Of a stretch of 64,000 bases of DNA, positions 42,447-55,125 are shown in pieces. Source of the DNA: Calliopum simillimum (Eukaryota; Arthropoda; Insecta; Diptera; Lauxaniidae); the NCBI GenBank assembly GCA_951812925.1, contig OX638368.1:162364492-162428491 (forward strand), in the 5' to 3' direction. How positions within the stretch are numbered: position 1 is the first letter of the stretch; the number at the start of each line of letters is the position of its first letter. The notes under the pieces were generated by a model, which ran no database searches, was not told the DNA's origin, and saw only the letters and a program-made list of their open reading frames with translations. Made by a program: the position numbers and the translations under genes.

Positions 42447-43255
42447 CTAATGAGGGTTTTAATTTTGACCTGTCCAAAAATGAAATACCCTACACTGCAG
42501 CATTTCTTAAATACTTTATCATTTAGTTTTTCATCGGAGCTTCCACTTATTATTCCTAGTATCTCTGCGGAATTTTGCTTACACTACAGCATTTTGAAAA
42601 TTTTCAGTATGTGCGAGGTGGTATCATTACACTGTTCGACACAAAAAAAAAAAACATATGAGAACATCCAAAAAATTCTCAAAGTAGACGTTAAAAAAAA
42701 TAACCGTGTCTCGTGGTTTTTCTCCTGCACGTCACATTTTTTTTTTAACCATTTTTTAAGTTTTTTTATCAACTGTGTATGAAAAAAATAAAAATACCGC
42801 ATTGTAGAGTTAAATCGATGAATTTACCTATATGATCCTTACATCTTAGGTGTATCATGTGTTCAGCAAACTTATGCAAAATACTGCGGGGAATATTTTT
42901 GTTGAAAATTTTAACCCTGACTCAATTTTCCCCGGTTTTAGGCGTCATTTTAAGAAAAGGGCAAAAATGACCCACATGTAGGAGTTAAACAGGGTTAAAA
43001 TTTTCAACAAAAATATTCCCCGCAGTATTTTGCATAAATTTGCTGAACACATGATACACCTCAGATGTAATACAAGAATGCGGTATTTTTTCATATACAA
43101 TGATTTGATTTTGAGTTTTTTGGATTTTCTCATGTGTTTTAAAAAAAGTTCGGAATTGTCGTACAGTGTTATCTCAAAAAACGCTTTCAGTATAGTATTT
43201 CGAATCTTTTTCTCATACGATAGGTACAACGACCTTTTATCTGAATTAACCTAGT
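42447..43255 (-). mobile_element. DINE-1-like Helentron, copy 4, 3' part, reversed and split
   Basis: Reads on the minus strand. The terminal block (GGACAGGTCAAAATTAAAAC-like), the subterminal block ATACCCTACACTGCAG at about 42485 and a later block containing ACTATACTGAAAGCGTTTTT (about 43180-43200) all match copy 1. A palindromic MITE (42630-43168) interrupts it. The 5' third with the GTAACGC core is missing. Confidence 0.65.
42630..43168. mobile_element. Palindromic MITE, CACTGTTCGAC family, copy C
   Basis: A 539-bp copy with ends CACTGTTCGACA and TGTCGTACAGTG. The arms pair through CATATGAGAACATCC-type, ATACCGCATT, AACTTATGCAAAATACTGCG and AAAATTTTAACCCTG blocks, leaving a loop of about 80 bp with a further CCCACATG block. 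It is inserted in a reversed DINE-1 copy. Confidence 0.75.
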
Positions 43256-43600
43256 TTTTTTTCTGAAATTGCACCTGCCATCTATCTCTATTTTCTATAC
43301 TAAGTATTTACATACAGTGCTGTGCATAACATTTGCAACCAAAAACACTTGAAACTAAATCACCAGTTTTCGGGCACTAAAACAGATGCAAATAAAATAC
43401 TTGGTATGAGGTTTTATGTCATTTATATTGTTGTTTATAAAACAAAAATAAAAAGTCCATACATCACTAATACAAAACTAAAACTTAAGTGCAATATAAA
43501 AATGTATCGGTATTGGCTGTGCAAAACATTTGCAACTATTAATCTTAATTAAGAATTAATAACTAAAACAATTAATATTTAATGGAATAACCCCTGTTTT

Positions 43601-44089
43601 TTATAACAGCAGTGCATCTTTTTGGCATGGATGCGATAAAACTATTTTCAAATAAGTGCGGAATGACCTGCTACCGTTTTTTAACTTCATTAAACAACTC
43701 GTCCTGTTTTCTAAATTTTTGATTGCATAATAAGCAATGTATTTTCGTGACTTGACGATTTGATTGGGTTTAGATCTGGCGACTCCGCGGGGCATTGATG
43801 AACATCAATATTTAGTCATTTTATCCAATCTTTTACCACTTTCGACGTGTGCTTAGGGTTGTTATCATGCAGGAGTATCCATTTTTAGTGTAATTTTCCA
43901 AGTTGCATATGGCATCATAGTATTTTGTAGTATGCCTTTATAATCATTAGACTTCATTATGCCTTCAACACTTTGAATTGGACCGATTCTTTGCGCAGAG
44001 AACCACCCTCAGACCATGATGCTACAACCCTTATGCTAGATAGTTCCTCTTGTATATTTCGGGCTTAGTCTTTCTCTCCTTGGTCTTCT
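43601..44089 (-). pseudogene. Tc1 transposase C-terminal half, left-arm copy
   Basis: Inverted duplicate of the sequence at 44162-44650. It contains the NNPKHTSKVVKDW region and PDLNPI followed by lysine where the catalytic glutamate is expected. Stops and shifts prevent any product. The N-terminal DNA-binding region is absent. Confidence 0.8.
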
Positions 44090-44111
44090 CACAAGACTTT
44101 TACCATCTTTC

Positions 44112-44650
44112 CTGACGAGTCCAATTTTAATTTATGTGGATCAAGTGGTAACAGTTTTATAAGAAGACCAAGGAGAAAAAGGCTAAGCCCGAAATATACA
44201 AGAGGAACTGTCTAGCATAGAGGTTGTAGTATCATGTTCTGAGGATGGTTCTCTGCGCAAGGAATCGGTCCAATTCAAAGTGTTGAAGGCATAATGAAGT
44301 CTAATGATTATAAAGGCATACTACAAAATACTATGATGCCATATGCAACTTGGAAAATTACACTAAAAATGGATACTCCTGCATGATAACAACCCTAAGC
44401 ACACGTCGAAAGTGGTAAAAGATTGGATAAAATGACTAAATATTGATGTTCATCAATGCCCCGCGGAGTCGCCAGATCTAAACCCAATCAAATCGTCAAG
44501 TCACGAAAATACATTGCTTATTATGCAATCAAAAATTTAGAAAACAGGACGAGTTGTTTAATGAAGTTAAAAAACGGTAGCAGGTCATTCCGCACTTATT
44601 TGAAAATAGTTTTATCGCATCCATGCCAAAAAGATGCACTGCTGTTATAA
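44112..44650 (+). pseudogene. Tc1 transposase catalytic half, right-arm copy
   Basis: Starts in the loop with the first catalytic aspartate (DESNFNLCG, about 44113), then RRPRRKRLSPKYTRGTV, a decayed glycine box, the second aspartate region (about 44385, DNNPKHTSK) and PDLNPI at about 44470-44489, where the expected glutamate codon is AAA (lysine, 44490-44492). There are several stops and at least one frameshift. The same lysine is in the left arm, so the duplication came after this change, or the arms have been homogenised. Confidence 0.82.
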
Positions 44651-45092
44651 AAAACAGGGGTTATTCCATTAAATATTAATTGTTTTAGTTATTAATTCTT
44701 AATTTAGATTAATTGTTGCAAATGTTTTGCACAGCCAATGCCGATACATTTTTATATTGCACTTAAGTTTTAGTTTTGTATTAGTGATGTATGGACTTTT
44801 TATTTTTGTTTTATAAACAACAATATAAATGACATAAAACTTCATACCAAGTACTTTATTTGCATCTGTTTAAATGGCCGAAAACTGGTGATTTAGTTTC
44901 AAGTGTTTTTGGTTGCAAATGTTATGCACAGCACTGTATATTAATTTGCTTATATGAAAACCTTATGTAACGATGCTTTGCAAAACATACCAAACCGATT
45001 TTAAGAATTTTTTTTTTTATTAATATATGTGCTAAGAAACAAACCTAAATTATTACTTTTTTGATTTTTAAGAGATAAACCATTCTTTTTGT

Positions 45093-45500
45093 ATGAAGTT
45101 GTTGAAAAAAAATTGTCTTTTCATTTCTTTCATTTATGGTTTTTCAATATTTTTCCGACATTTTTGGATTTATACCGATGATTTTCGATATTTTACAATA
45201 CTTTTAGAGTTTTTCCGATACATTAGATGTTTTCGATACACTTGGATTTCTACTGATTTCTTCGATGTATTTCGAGACATCAATACTTTTACCGATATTT
45301 TAGCAGTTTTTCGATATTTTTCGACTTTTACTAATTCCTTCAATGTATTTCAATATTTTTCGATATTTTCGGAATTTTACTTATATTTTTCGATAAATTT
45401 TTACATTCTCCTGAGAAATCGGAGTATTTTAATATTTTTCGATACATTTGGACTGTTTGTTAGTTGTGATAATTTTATGAAAATAAATAAAATAAATATA
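45093..45500 (+). repeat. Degenerate TTTTTCGATATTTT minisatellite
   Basis: About a dozen imperfect units of 20-30 bp built on TTTTTCGATA(T/C) with TTTGGA variants. Because of the base composition one frame stays open for 144 codons and reads FRYF-like repeats. This is a by-product of the repeat, not a gene. Confidence 0.6.
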
Positions 45501-45527
45501 TTGGAGCTTCTGTTTGTGGCACATTAG

Positions 45528-47875
45528 GCTCATTTTCAAACCAAGAGCTTACATTTAGTGTTCGAAATAAAAATATTATCACAATATATAACATGATTCT
45601 CTCAAAAATATTTTTTTTTTCCTTTTTTTTCTGACAATTGCTTAAATTTTCGCAATATCACGCATAATTCCAACTTAAATTTATTGAACTCCATATGTTT
45701 AACTCTTTGGCATTACTATTTTACTTTCTTTGATCTTTGAGTTCTTTATATTCTTTGCACTTTTATTCCTTAAGTAAGAATTTGAGCAATACCGAATTTA
45801 TCACGTTTCCTTTGCAAATATAAAGTTGCTTGTCAATTGTAATACTTATGTTGTTATTGCAACAACTTATCTGACACTACCCCTTAAAATGATGTTCGCA
45901 TATTCCCAATACAACAATTGTTGCAGATTAAAAATACATCACACACAACAGCAGCAATACCACCACTTGTCGAAAGTGTGCAACTTCAATTATAAGGTCA
46001 TCAGCAGCTGCTATACAGGAATAGACCATCTAAGCGTCCGCTCCGCCTTCTGAAGTATCTCATACCTTCACATAAAACAAATTTATCTCACATGATCCAC
46101 GTGAGGAGGGTTTTGGGTCGCATTGACTTGATTTCGTTGTTGGGGGAGGGGGCTTTATAAAAGTGTGTCGAACACGATACACGGCAGTAATCGAACTGCT
46201 ATGAAAACAATTCCTCTTAAATGCCAAACAAAACACAAACTGACTGACCAAAGAATAACATTTTTCTCTGGGGGACAGCCATGCGGATGCTGATAGACGA
46301 TAGCTTGCCGCCACATAGTTCAAAGTTCATTTGTTGAGGAGGAGTTGAGAGTGCATCCAAGGTAAAGGACTAATAGGGATTAAATGGATGTCGAAAAGGC
46401 AATTAGATATACTTACACATACGTACATGAAAAATTAATGCTTCGACTGTGCGGATGTGAGTAAATAAGTTAGGAAAGTAAAGAAAGGAAACAGTGTATA
46501 GCGATAGTGAAGGAGTCGAGGCATCTTCGAAATTGATTTTGAATTGTGCGCAATTTTTCTTTTTCTTACAATTTATTAACTGAAGTAAGGAGTCAAATAA
46601 AAACAACAGAGAAAGGAGCAACAAATTAAGTGAATTCGGTGTGAACGTTGCTATGCAGGTTGAACGTTATTGAAGGAGTAATTGAAGCAGCGCCTCATTA
46701 GCTTGGCGAGTTTGAACACCTTAGGGAATAACTATGAACATAGCTGTGTTGTATGTGGAGTGAATTTAAAGTAACACAATTCCACTAGTGATGTTAGACA
46801 AATGCACCATTTTAAGCAAAAAAAAATATAAGACAATAGCATTTTTGTTTCGAAAGGATAATTTGTAGTTGTTGCACCCATTTTGTCTCAAAGTAGTCAT
46901 TTTCCTTGCTGAATCGAAATAATTTTATGCTTCAAAATTATTTTCCTGTTAAATCTGTCACACCCACAACCCTCGAGCATTTTCGCTGCCTTTTTTGTAA
47001 ATCCCCTAATTAAAACTTCTTTAATTTTTGTAATGAGCAATGAAAACAACGTGTTGCCTGCCATTTCGCTGCCATGATAGCACCAGATTTTAAACACAAA
47101 ACCGTCAGGTTAAATTAGCCATCAAAGTAATGAAGGTATCAGCGGCAGCAGGGCTTACGGGAGCCAAAGTTAATGCAAAAAAAAAAAACAAAATCAAAAG
47201 GTTTAAGTTTAGAAAAGTTTTTCTTTTCAAGAGGGTGGTAAAAAATATCTTATCGCTGGACTTTTCGCACTCTTTTAATCTTTTTTTTCTTCCACTACAA
47301 AAGTGCTTTCATTTCAACAATTCGTCAATTAAAAATCAACGTTTTTTTTCTTTCATAAAAGAAAAGGGTGATTTTTGTTTTCCTTTTTGTAAAATAAAAA
47401 AAAAACTAGGAACAAGGCTAAAATGAAAGGTGCATTTTTAATGATAGACGGCTGGATCTTAAGCGCTTAAAGATGACCGTAGCCAATTTAATTTAATTGG
47501 GTTTTTTTTTTGCCATTAGATGCCTTTATTGTTAAAATTGTCACTTTAATGCTAAATACTTAATAAAGTTTTTCGATAGATATGCTTAGCTGAAAGTCGC
47601 TTATCCATAATAATTCAAGAAAATTTGAATGTTAAGAAATTAAAAGTCGTGCTGTTTGAAATTGGTTTCTCTTACGGAATTTAACAATCAAAAATGCTTC
47701 CAAACCAGGAATATGGACGGTTTCGTGAAATTTTCTTGAGACAATTACTCTCCCGTGAAAAATTAAAGTAGTGAGCAGCGTTGAGAAAAGCCCCATCACT
47801 TTAGTTTTACGAAAAATAAAAAAGTCACAATAACACTAGTTTATAAATTATTAAAAAAAATTTTCAACTGTAGGT
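45528..47875. other. No recognised gene (about 2.3 kb)
   Basis: A+T-rich DNA with short frames only (largest 98 codons at 47130-47426, lysine/phenylalanine-rich). No motif, RNA gene or element end supported. Confidence 0.35.
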
Positions 47876-48140
47876 GCCACTACGTATATTCATCGGCTGC
47901 TAGTTCCGAAAATTATATTATTTTGTTTTTTCTTCCACGTCGTTTCGAGATATCGGGCATTTTCGGTTTTAAGACCGAAACAAAAATATGGTTTTACTTA
48001 ATTACAATCTCTAGATCCAATATTTATGTTTTAAAATACTATATGTCAAAATAAAGGTTATTAAATTACCTATAAATAATTTTCACAACGTTTTTTTTGG
48101 TGGTTGTTAGTATCGGCAAAATAAATTGATTATTAAAAAT
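47876..48140 (+). mobile_element. Diverged arm of the 16289-type palindromic MITE
   Basis: Matches the left arm at 16289-16580 in order (GGCTGCTAGTTCCGAAAAT, CGTTTCGAGATATCGGGCAT, AAAATAAATTGATTATTAAA). It is interrupted at 48140 by a hAT-like element and resumes at 54656 with AAATAAATTATT, TTCTTCGAAAAAATTTT and AAATCAACTGCAAATTTATG, as in the 16560-16645 part of the other copy. Confidence 0.65.
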
Positions 48141-48378
48141 TAGAGCTGCGACATCGACCGGAAAACATAGATTTTTTGAACATCGATGTTTTCTGAATTA
48201 ACCATCGATGTTAATGAAACATCGTCAAAAATAGATCGATGTTTGGCAACATCGATTACTTTTCTAAATCAATCATTCAAATATGTCTCAAATTTTTATT
48301 TTGTTTTGGCATGGAACAGTAAAATTAAATACATACGTTTATAAATGAAAAAAAATTGCTTCGGTCTTGAAGTTTTAG

Positions 48379-49350
48379 TCGAGGTGGCATTTTGTTTTTT
48401 ATACTATAAAAAGAAAAGTTTACCAAAAATTTTTTTGTACTTTTGATTTGCTCATATTTAAGCAATAACAATAAAAAGTAAATGCAACACAAAATTAAAA
48501 ATAATTGTAACATGTTGCAAACCATTTTTTCTTAACTAATTTGAGGTATACCAATGATTACGCTCCCAACAAAATTGACTGAGTTATTGCCAAAAAAACG
48601 TTTGAAATTTCAAAAATTTTATACAATTTTTCATATCAACGTGCAATATTGCAATAATGATGATGAGAAGTTGCACAGAGCATATTCGAAATGCTAAAAA
48701 TATAAATTTTAAAAAATATATGCCTAAAACAAAGTTTTTCATTTGACATTCCTTTGAAATATTGTAAAAGATTTGTGAAATTTCAAACTTTTTCCTTCTA
48801 TAACTCAGTCAATTTTGTTTGGAGCAAATCATTGGTAAACTTGTTAGAAGCAGCATTAGTCACTCTTTGTAAAAGTGGAATAATAAAATCGATCAATCTT
48901 GCTATCGTGCTATATAGTGCTAACTCTACACCTATACCAAATTCCATAAAAATCGTATGCATTATTTTCGCCATGAGAGCGTTTTTTCCATTTAGGGGAG
49001 TGGCACTGCCCACTGAAAACATAATAGCCATAAAGAAAATCAATCAAGTCTGTTGAGATTTAGGTATAGAAACAGGGGCTGAATCGATTTCGTTTGCCTA
49101 TTTATATATAGATATATTGAAGTATATGAAGCTATTACCTCGAAAATAGAAATTTCCGAATAACTCCGGAACGGCCCCAAGGAAAAAAAATTGCGTTTTT
49201 CTTGATCAGCGACCTCAAATTAGTTTAAAAAAATGGTTTTGTAGTTTTTATAGTTATTGCTTAAAAAAAGTAATGAACAAATTAAAAGCACAACAAAATT
49301 TTTGGTAAACTTTTCTTTTTATAGTATAAAAAACAAAATCCCACCTCGAC
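48379..49350. mobile_element. Foldback sequence inside hAT-like element 1
   Basis: Inverted blocks: GTCGAGGTGG at 48379 pairs with CCACCTCGAC at 49341. Next inward, the stretch ending ACTATAAAAAGAAAAGTTTA pairs with its complement at about 49305, and CTAATTTGAGGT (48538) pairs with ACCTCAAATTAG (49209). Further inward, ACAAAATTGACTGAGTTAT (48570) pairs with ATAACTCAGTCAATTTTGT (48801). Part of the right arm (GCGACCTCAAATTAG, CCGGAACGGC) recurs at about 51665-51740. Confidence 0.65.
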
Positions 49351-52029
49351 CATACAAATTCATTCATTCTAACAGAAAAACTAGGTTTTCATGTTTTTGA
49401 TGCCCTGGGAGCTCCACTATATGCCTTAAATCCAATTTTCATTATTTTAATGAAATACTTAATAAATATGTTTTTTGAAACTTAAAATTATTTATAAAAT
49501 TTCAAATTGAGAATTTTATGGATAAGGGCATTAACCTTTGTCTTTGAAATCTTTTTTCGATCTGTCAAGAAACAAGAAAGTTATAGGCGTTTTGTAATTC
49601 AAAGTTTTTGGGAAATCGAAAAAAAGGACTCCTACTTAAAAGTCGGTAATTTTTGGGCTAGAAAAATGTTTAACTATTTCCGGACCGCTCCTGAACTGTT
49701 GAAAGTTTGTAGTTTTTTTGCAGATTTGTGCTTACCGATATAACATTTCTATTCAAATTTGTTTTCAAAAATTAATCTTTTTTAGTTTTATGTGTGAAAA
49801 AAATGATGGGACATTTTGAATTTTTTCCGAATTTCCAACATCATATTCAATCACCTCGAAAACCACCTCAGTAAAATTACACAGTCCTACATGGGTTTTC
49901 CTCTCAGTTTTAAAAAGCGATTTGAGTGTGCTGATTACGAGAAAAATAGTGAAAAAATTCCAGCACGTCACAATTTTCAGTGATTTAAGATTTACTTAAG
50001 TGCCTTTTTTGTATGCCTATACTACTGAACGTATCAAAACCATATTTGCACCAGATGTTTTTTTGGTGCTCCAACACATTTATAAGAAATATGAGATCGT
50101 TTGGACAAGGGGGTGTTGCACCCCTCATACAAAAAAAACTCAAAATAATTGAAAATTTTATTTGAGTCGCTCCTACGCCTATACCAGTAAGTATATTGAA
50201 ACCATATTAACAGCAGATATCCGCCTGATATTCCGACAGATTTGTCTTGACAATAGGGGTAATCGAATAAAAGTACGGTGCGCTCGGTACGCAAAGAAAA
50301 CACACCAAAAACAAAAAAAAAAAAAAGAACGCATATCTACTTACTTGACCTGCATTAAGAAACTTGATATATGGATGAATATTATGCATAATATATATCT
50401 TGATCGTAAGGGTATCACCAAAAAAATATATGGTTCAAGAATGGTTTAAATATGTTGAGTATTTTAGGCGTGATATTGAAGAGTACGTAAGCTCAAACGA
50501 TTGAATTGATAAGTTTTCAAATGCTGCACAGACGAACAGGGGTACCCCTCTTAAAATTACGAGAGTGCTTTTTAATGTATTTTTTTGTGTTGATCTCAAA
50601 TCCGTTTACAGAGTTGCTCTATCACGTCCGAATTTTGAGAAAATTTAAAATAAGAGTGAAAAACACACGATTTTCCATTATTTTCTAGGTTATGAAAACT
50701 GAAATATCTCAAAATTCTGACGTGATGGAAAAAAACCAAGTTCAGATTCGTGATTAGGAGGTCTTAAACCACCATAATTGGCTTCAAAAATCAAGAGAGG
50801 AGAAAAAAGTGTCGAATTTGCAGGCCTGTGTTATTTTCCATTTTTAAGTACACGTTTTAGAAGAATTTGTAGGTTTTCATTAGGGACTAAAAGAAAAAAA
50901 GTTGAAACCACTTAAATTTGAAGTGTTGATTTTTATCTTAATTAAATTAAGAACAAAATGAGCCGTATCCGATCCAAATTAGATATGTTTACCTAGTTTG
51001 GCTGAACTATTTTTATTTCACAAATGGTTCCAAACTAAAGACTAAAACATTTTAGACCAGAAATATCAAATCACTCAGGAAAACTGACTTAGTACTTTTC
51101 ACTTGTATAGGGACGATATATATTGTTCCATTAAAACAGTTTTTCTACGTTTTCTTCTATTTTAAGCAATAACTCCTAAACGGTAAATAGTGTGTGTACA
51201 CATGTGCGTTATCATTTAGAGATACAATTCCCTATAAGCAAGTGGTTTTGTTTTTTTTGCGCAACACACCGTTCATGAGTTACACCAATTTAAAAATCAA
51301 CAAATTTGTATAAAAACTCATAAGCCGCATATATACGCTACCAACATTGGCAGTTTTCTAATTTAGATATTTCCTAAGCTATAACTCGTGCGAAAACAAT
51401 TTTGATAGGAAATTTTATAAGCTCCAATATAGTCTACCAATATTTTTCTCCTAAAGCAACCGTTAACGAGCAAGGGCGTATGCAGGATTTCATCTATGGG
51501 GGGGCCAAACTCAAATTTTGCGAATCTTTTTTTTTTTTTTTGAGAAATTTCAATGTAAGAGCTGTATATTTTTGTGCAATAAAATAGTAACTTATGAAGG
51601 TACTTAGATAACTTTCTAAATAAAAATTTGCTTAGGTAAATTATCTTTTAAATACATATCACATTTCTAAACTAATTTGAGGTCGCTGACTCCAAAAAAC
51701 GCATTAATTTTTTTTTCCGAGGAGCCGTTCCAGATATAATTGACACTTTCGATTTTTGAGGTTATAGCTCTAATTTTATAAAAAAATATTTCGAGAAACC
51801 CAATTTTGATCGAATTTTTGTATACACTATTTTAAAGAAAAGTTCTTACGCTTCTTTTAAATGTATCAATTACTAAAATTCTTTTCAAATTGGCCGAGTT
51901 AAAGTTAAAAGTTAAAACTGAGCGAAAAGTTAATTTTCATAGCGATTTTTTACAATTTTGCAATATTTTTTATATTTTTATTTATAAATGTATTTAATTT
52001 TAAATATTTTAAGCCCAAAATTACTAAAA

Positions 52030-52618
52030 TCAGATCATATTTTAAAAAGTTATTAAGGTTTCAGTGAAGTAAGACCATTTTGATTATTTATCGGAAAAAT
52101 AAACAGGTACAATAAACTGGGTCGATTTTGTATGAAGCAAAAAAATTTTATAATGTTTAAAATGCTTAGAATCGTACAAAGAACACGTAAGAATTTTTTT
52201 AGAGTTTATGGAAATTTTTTTTTTTTTTTTTCTTTGACCAATTTTTGAAAAGTTAAAAAAGGTCTGAAAAAATTTATAAAATACTTTGATACTTTGAACG
52301 ATTTTAAGCCTTATATATTTTATTCGTAAAAGCCTTCCTTTTGAGTAAACGAATGCTTTTCCGACCACGTAATTGAAAAACATAAAAAAATCGACTTTTG
52401 GAACCGGATATTATCTTTACTACCTGCACAAAAAATTTTGAATTTTTTTACGCAGCATTTTTTGCAAAAGCATAGTCTTTAGTTTTAAGCAGCTTTAGGT
52501 ATTCCTTCTGAGAAGAAAAAAAAGTTATGAACAAAAAACATTTTTTTGTACCTGTTTATTTTTTCGATAAAAAAACGAATAGTCCTACTTCAGTGAAACC
52601 TTAATAACTTTCTAAAAT
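52030..52618. repeat. Inverted repeat inside hAT-like element 2
   Basis: AAAAAGTTATTAAGGTTTCA through AATAAACAGGTACAA (52043-52112) pairs with TTGTACCTGTTTATT through TGAAACCTTAATAACTTT (52546-52610). The pairing continues past the insertion at 52619-54161 (TATTCGATTTTA against TAAAATCAGATCATA), showing that the palindrome came first. Confidence 0.65.
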
Positions 52619-54161
52619 CCCTGCAAAAAACGAGTACCGGTTGTATTTGAATTTTTTACATTTCTTTAGTTTTTTATTTCCATTTTTGTTTCACGTACGA
52701 GTATCTGGAACATTTCCGGTATTTTCTAGGTATTCGTACAGCTATTTTTTTCTACATGTAGTTTTCTGTCAGTTTTTAAGTATTCAAATTTTAAAAAATT
52801 AAAATTGTTTTAAAAACCAAAACTGCTTCTAAACGCCAATATGAGACCACAATATAATGTACCGTCGAGAGATAATCTCAATGCAGGGTAAGTAGTACTG
52901 GGTGATGCAAGTCTTTGAATTAAAAAAAAAAATATAATCACCCTACATTTGTATTCTTTCAGAGTTGCTTGCAATTCTTTTGCACATTCAAGTGTCTGCT
53001 CTGCAAAGATGATGTTGCCTCAGAATTGACCTAACTCAAGACGTTTCCTTAAAAAGTTAGCTTATGGTGAGTGTTTCTTACAAAAAGTGGCCTTCTGGCT
53101 CATTACCCATATGTGCAAAGTTTTACTTTTTTTTCGGATTATTCTTTACAAAAGGTGCCTTAAGCTCATTGCGGAATAAAGTAATCGTTTAGACGTTACG
53201 GACAGTAACAGCGATTTTCCCTTTTAAAAGCTAATTTTTGAAACTACAACTTTGCACATTTCATATGTTTATCTCGTGGGCAGTCTAATGGACATAGTCG
53301 TGGACCTAAAAATTAAATTTATTTCAAATTCAAAATTATGGCCCTTTTTGCGGTTATTTATTTGCTATAAAATCTATTGGCCCTATCTTCGAAGCTTAGA
53401 AACTGATTTAAATAAAAATTTCACCATTTGATTGCAAATGACTGAAAATTGATAACACACAATTTGATAGTAGTTTTGATGAAAGGGCCAATAGAAATAA
53501 GGTTATAGGTTATGGTGTAGGCTAAATTGTAAATTAATTACTTCCTAATACAATTTACAGGTACAATGGCAGCCACAGAAGCCATATATGAATAATAGCT
53601 ATTTGGAAGTGAGTATTTTAATACAAGTGCAGATCATTGGTCCTCTAAGGCCTTAACAACTATTGGAAAGCACTCATATCTTTGTTGGTTCTATTTTGAC
53701 TAGTTTTTATATAATATAATTTTAATTTCATATATTCAAATTTGTAATTATTAAGCCTTCAAGGCCGATAAAATATGATCACTTTTATTGTGAAATAAAA
53801 ATTTCGCATGGAATTATTGACGTTTTTGGTTTTTCTGGGATTTTAAACTTGATTTTTATTAGCATACCTACAAGATACAGTACCGGTACGCGTGCTTAGA
53901 AACGTACCCGGATTATTGTAGATACGTATAACGAGTATAGTACCTGTATGCGTATCTAAGTATTTATGCAGGGACGAGAAACCGATAAAATACAAGTATT
54001 GGTACGGCAAAACCAATACCTGTATTTTTCCCGACAGCAATGTAAACGTTATTGAAAGAGTATGGCAATTTCTATGTGATTTTCAAAAACAAACAAAAAA
54101 AAAATACGTGTTTGTGTCCCCGATACATACGCCGTTTGTACCTAGTACACTGTTTGCAGGG
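52619..54161. mobile_element. TIR element, CCCTGCAAA family, copy 1
   Basis: Inverted ends CCCTGCAAAAAACGAGTACC and CCTAGTACACTGTTTGCAGG(G). The right 160 bp recur, inverted, at 63841-64000, with the text GATACATACGCCGTTTGTAC shared. The interior repeats GTACCGGTA/GTATCTAAGTA-type phrases around 53870-53960. The minus-strand frame at 53843-54040 has no recognised motif. Family unknown. Confidence 0.65.
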
Positions 54162-54811
54162 ATATTATTCGATTTTACTTTCAAATTGTTTGCAATTAAA
54201 TAAATAAATAGTATAGTAAAGATAAAAAAAGTGTATTTGCATAAACTATTGTCCAAAAAATCGAGTTTTATTTGGCTTTAATATGAAAAGTTGTAAAAAC
54301 TACTGTAAAAATGAATGAATGTGATATATTTGTAACTCTAAAGCTAGTGCTAGGGGGGGGGGGGGCAGCTGCCTCCCCTTGCGTACGCCCATGTTAACGA
54401 GATATGTATTTGCAAAAAACTGATTTAAGGCGCCAATTTTTTCCATTTTTAATAGTGAAACATTTTTCAGGACCATTAAAAGAATTTTGAATGCGCATTG
54501 TTTAAACAAAATTTGTGAAAACATCGAATAAAAACATCGACGCTAAAAATCGATTTTGCAAAAAAATCGAACTCCAAACATTGATGTTAAAAACAGTCGA
54601 GGTTATTGTAAAACATCGATGTTTCATCAACATCGATGTCGATGTCGCAGCTCTACTAAAAATAAATTATTTTTCTTCGAAAAAATTTTAAATAATCGAA
54701 ATCAACTGCAAATTTATGCAAGAAAAAAATTTTTAAAAATCATTTTGTATTTTTATATGTGCCGTTAAATATCTATCTACATTGAGAAAACTGTATGATT
54801 ATATGCATCAA

Positions 54812-54950
54812 AATTTGGTAATAATTAACAAATAATATATTTGATATCAGCGAATCGAATATATGATATTATTTAATGAGCGGCATATTCAAGCAATTTT
54901 ATTGGTTCAATCGTATATTTGTTAATAATTACCAAATATATGTTTGAATA
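54812..54950. repeat. Small palindrome
   Basis: TTTGGTAATAATTAACAAAT (about 54814) pairs with ATTTGTTAATAATTACCAAA (about 54915), with further pairing of GAATATATGAT-type blocks inward. It may be a MITE remnant or a hairpin. Confidence 0.5.
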
Positions 54951-55125
54951 TAAAGACCTTTATTATTTTTTATTCAGGCCTTTATTATTATTAATCTTTT
55001 TATTAATTAGGAACTAACATGACAATATTTGTTTGGATCACGGCGACATCATAAAATATAATATATGCTAAAAATTAAAAAAAAACTTTTCTCTGAAGCT
55101 GCAAGAAAATAAAAAAAAAAACAAA

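Larger units (their letters stand above)
43315..44937. mobile_element. Palindromic half-Tc1 element
   Basis: A 1,623-bp element flanked by TA, with ends CAGTGCTGTGCATAAC and GTTATGCACAGCACTG. The arms (43315-44089 and 44162-44937) are about 95% identical in inverted orientation, with a 72-bp loop. Each arm carries the same C-terminal half of a Tc1 transposase plus an inner copy of the end motif (TGTGCAAAACATTTGCAA at about 43518; its complement at about 44716), giving an IR/DR layout on both sides. So the whole is two inverted copies of one Tc1 half. Confidence 0.88.
51471..54393. mobile_element. hAT-like element 2 with perfect 8-bp duplication
   Basis: Flanked by TTAACGAG at 51463-51470 and 54394-54401. 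Ends CAAGGGCGTATGCAGG and CCTTGCGTACGCCCATG are inverted with few mismatches, each followed inward by a G-rich run (GGGGGGGCC on the left, a 14-G run on the right near 54352). It contains an inverted-repeat block (52030-52618), whose right arm is interrupted by another TIR element (52619-54161). No transposase. Confidence 0.85.
48141..54655. mobile_element. hAT-like element 1 (6.5 kb, nested contents)
   Basis: Ends TAGAGCTGCGACATCGAC and GTCGATGTCGCAGCTCTA are perfect inverted repeats. The flanks TTAAAAAT and CTAAAAAT match at 7 of 8 positions, fitting an 8-bp hAT duplication. Both termini are crowded with subterminal CATCGATG or close variants (48185-48260 and 54530-54645), as in hAT elements, where these are transposase-binding sites. 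The interior holds a foldback (48379-49350) and a second hAT-like element (51471-54393). No transposase was found. Confidence 0.78.

Noticed and set aside
43601..44650. Two identical 64-codon proteins on opposite strands as a duplicated gene pair
   Set aside because: They are an off-frame reading of the duplicated Tc1 transposase half in the palindrome.
45093..45527. 144-codon phenylalanine/tyrosine-rich frame
   Set aside because: Generated by a TTTTTCGATA minisatellite; no start context, domain or conservation cue.
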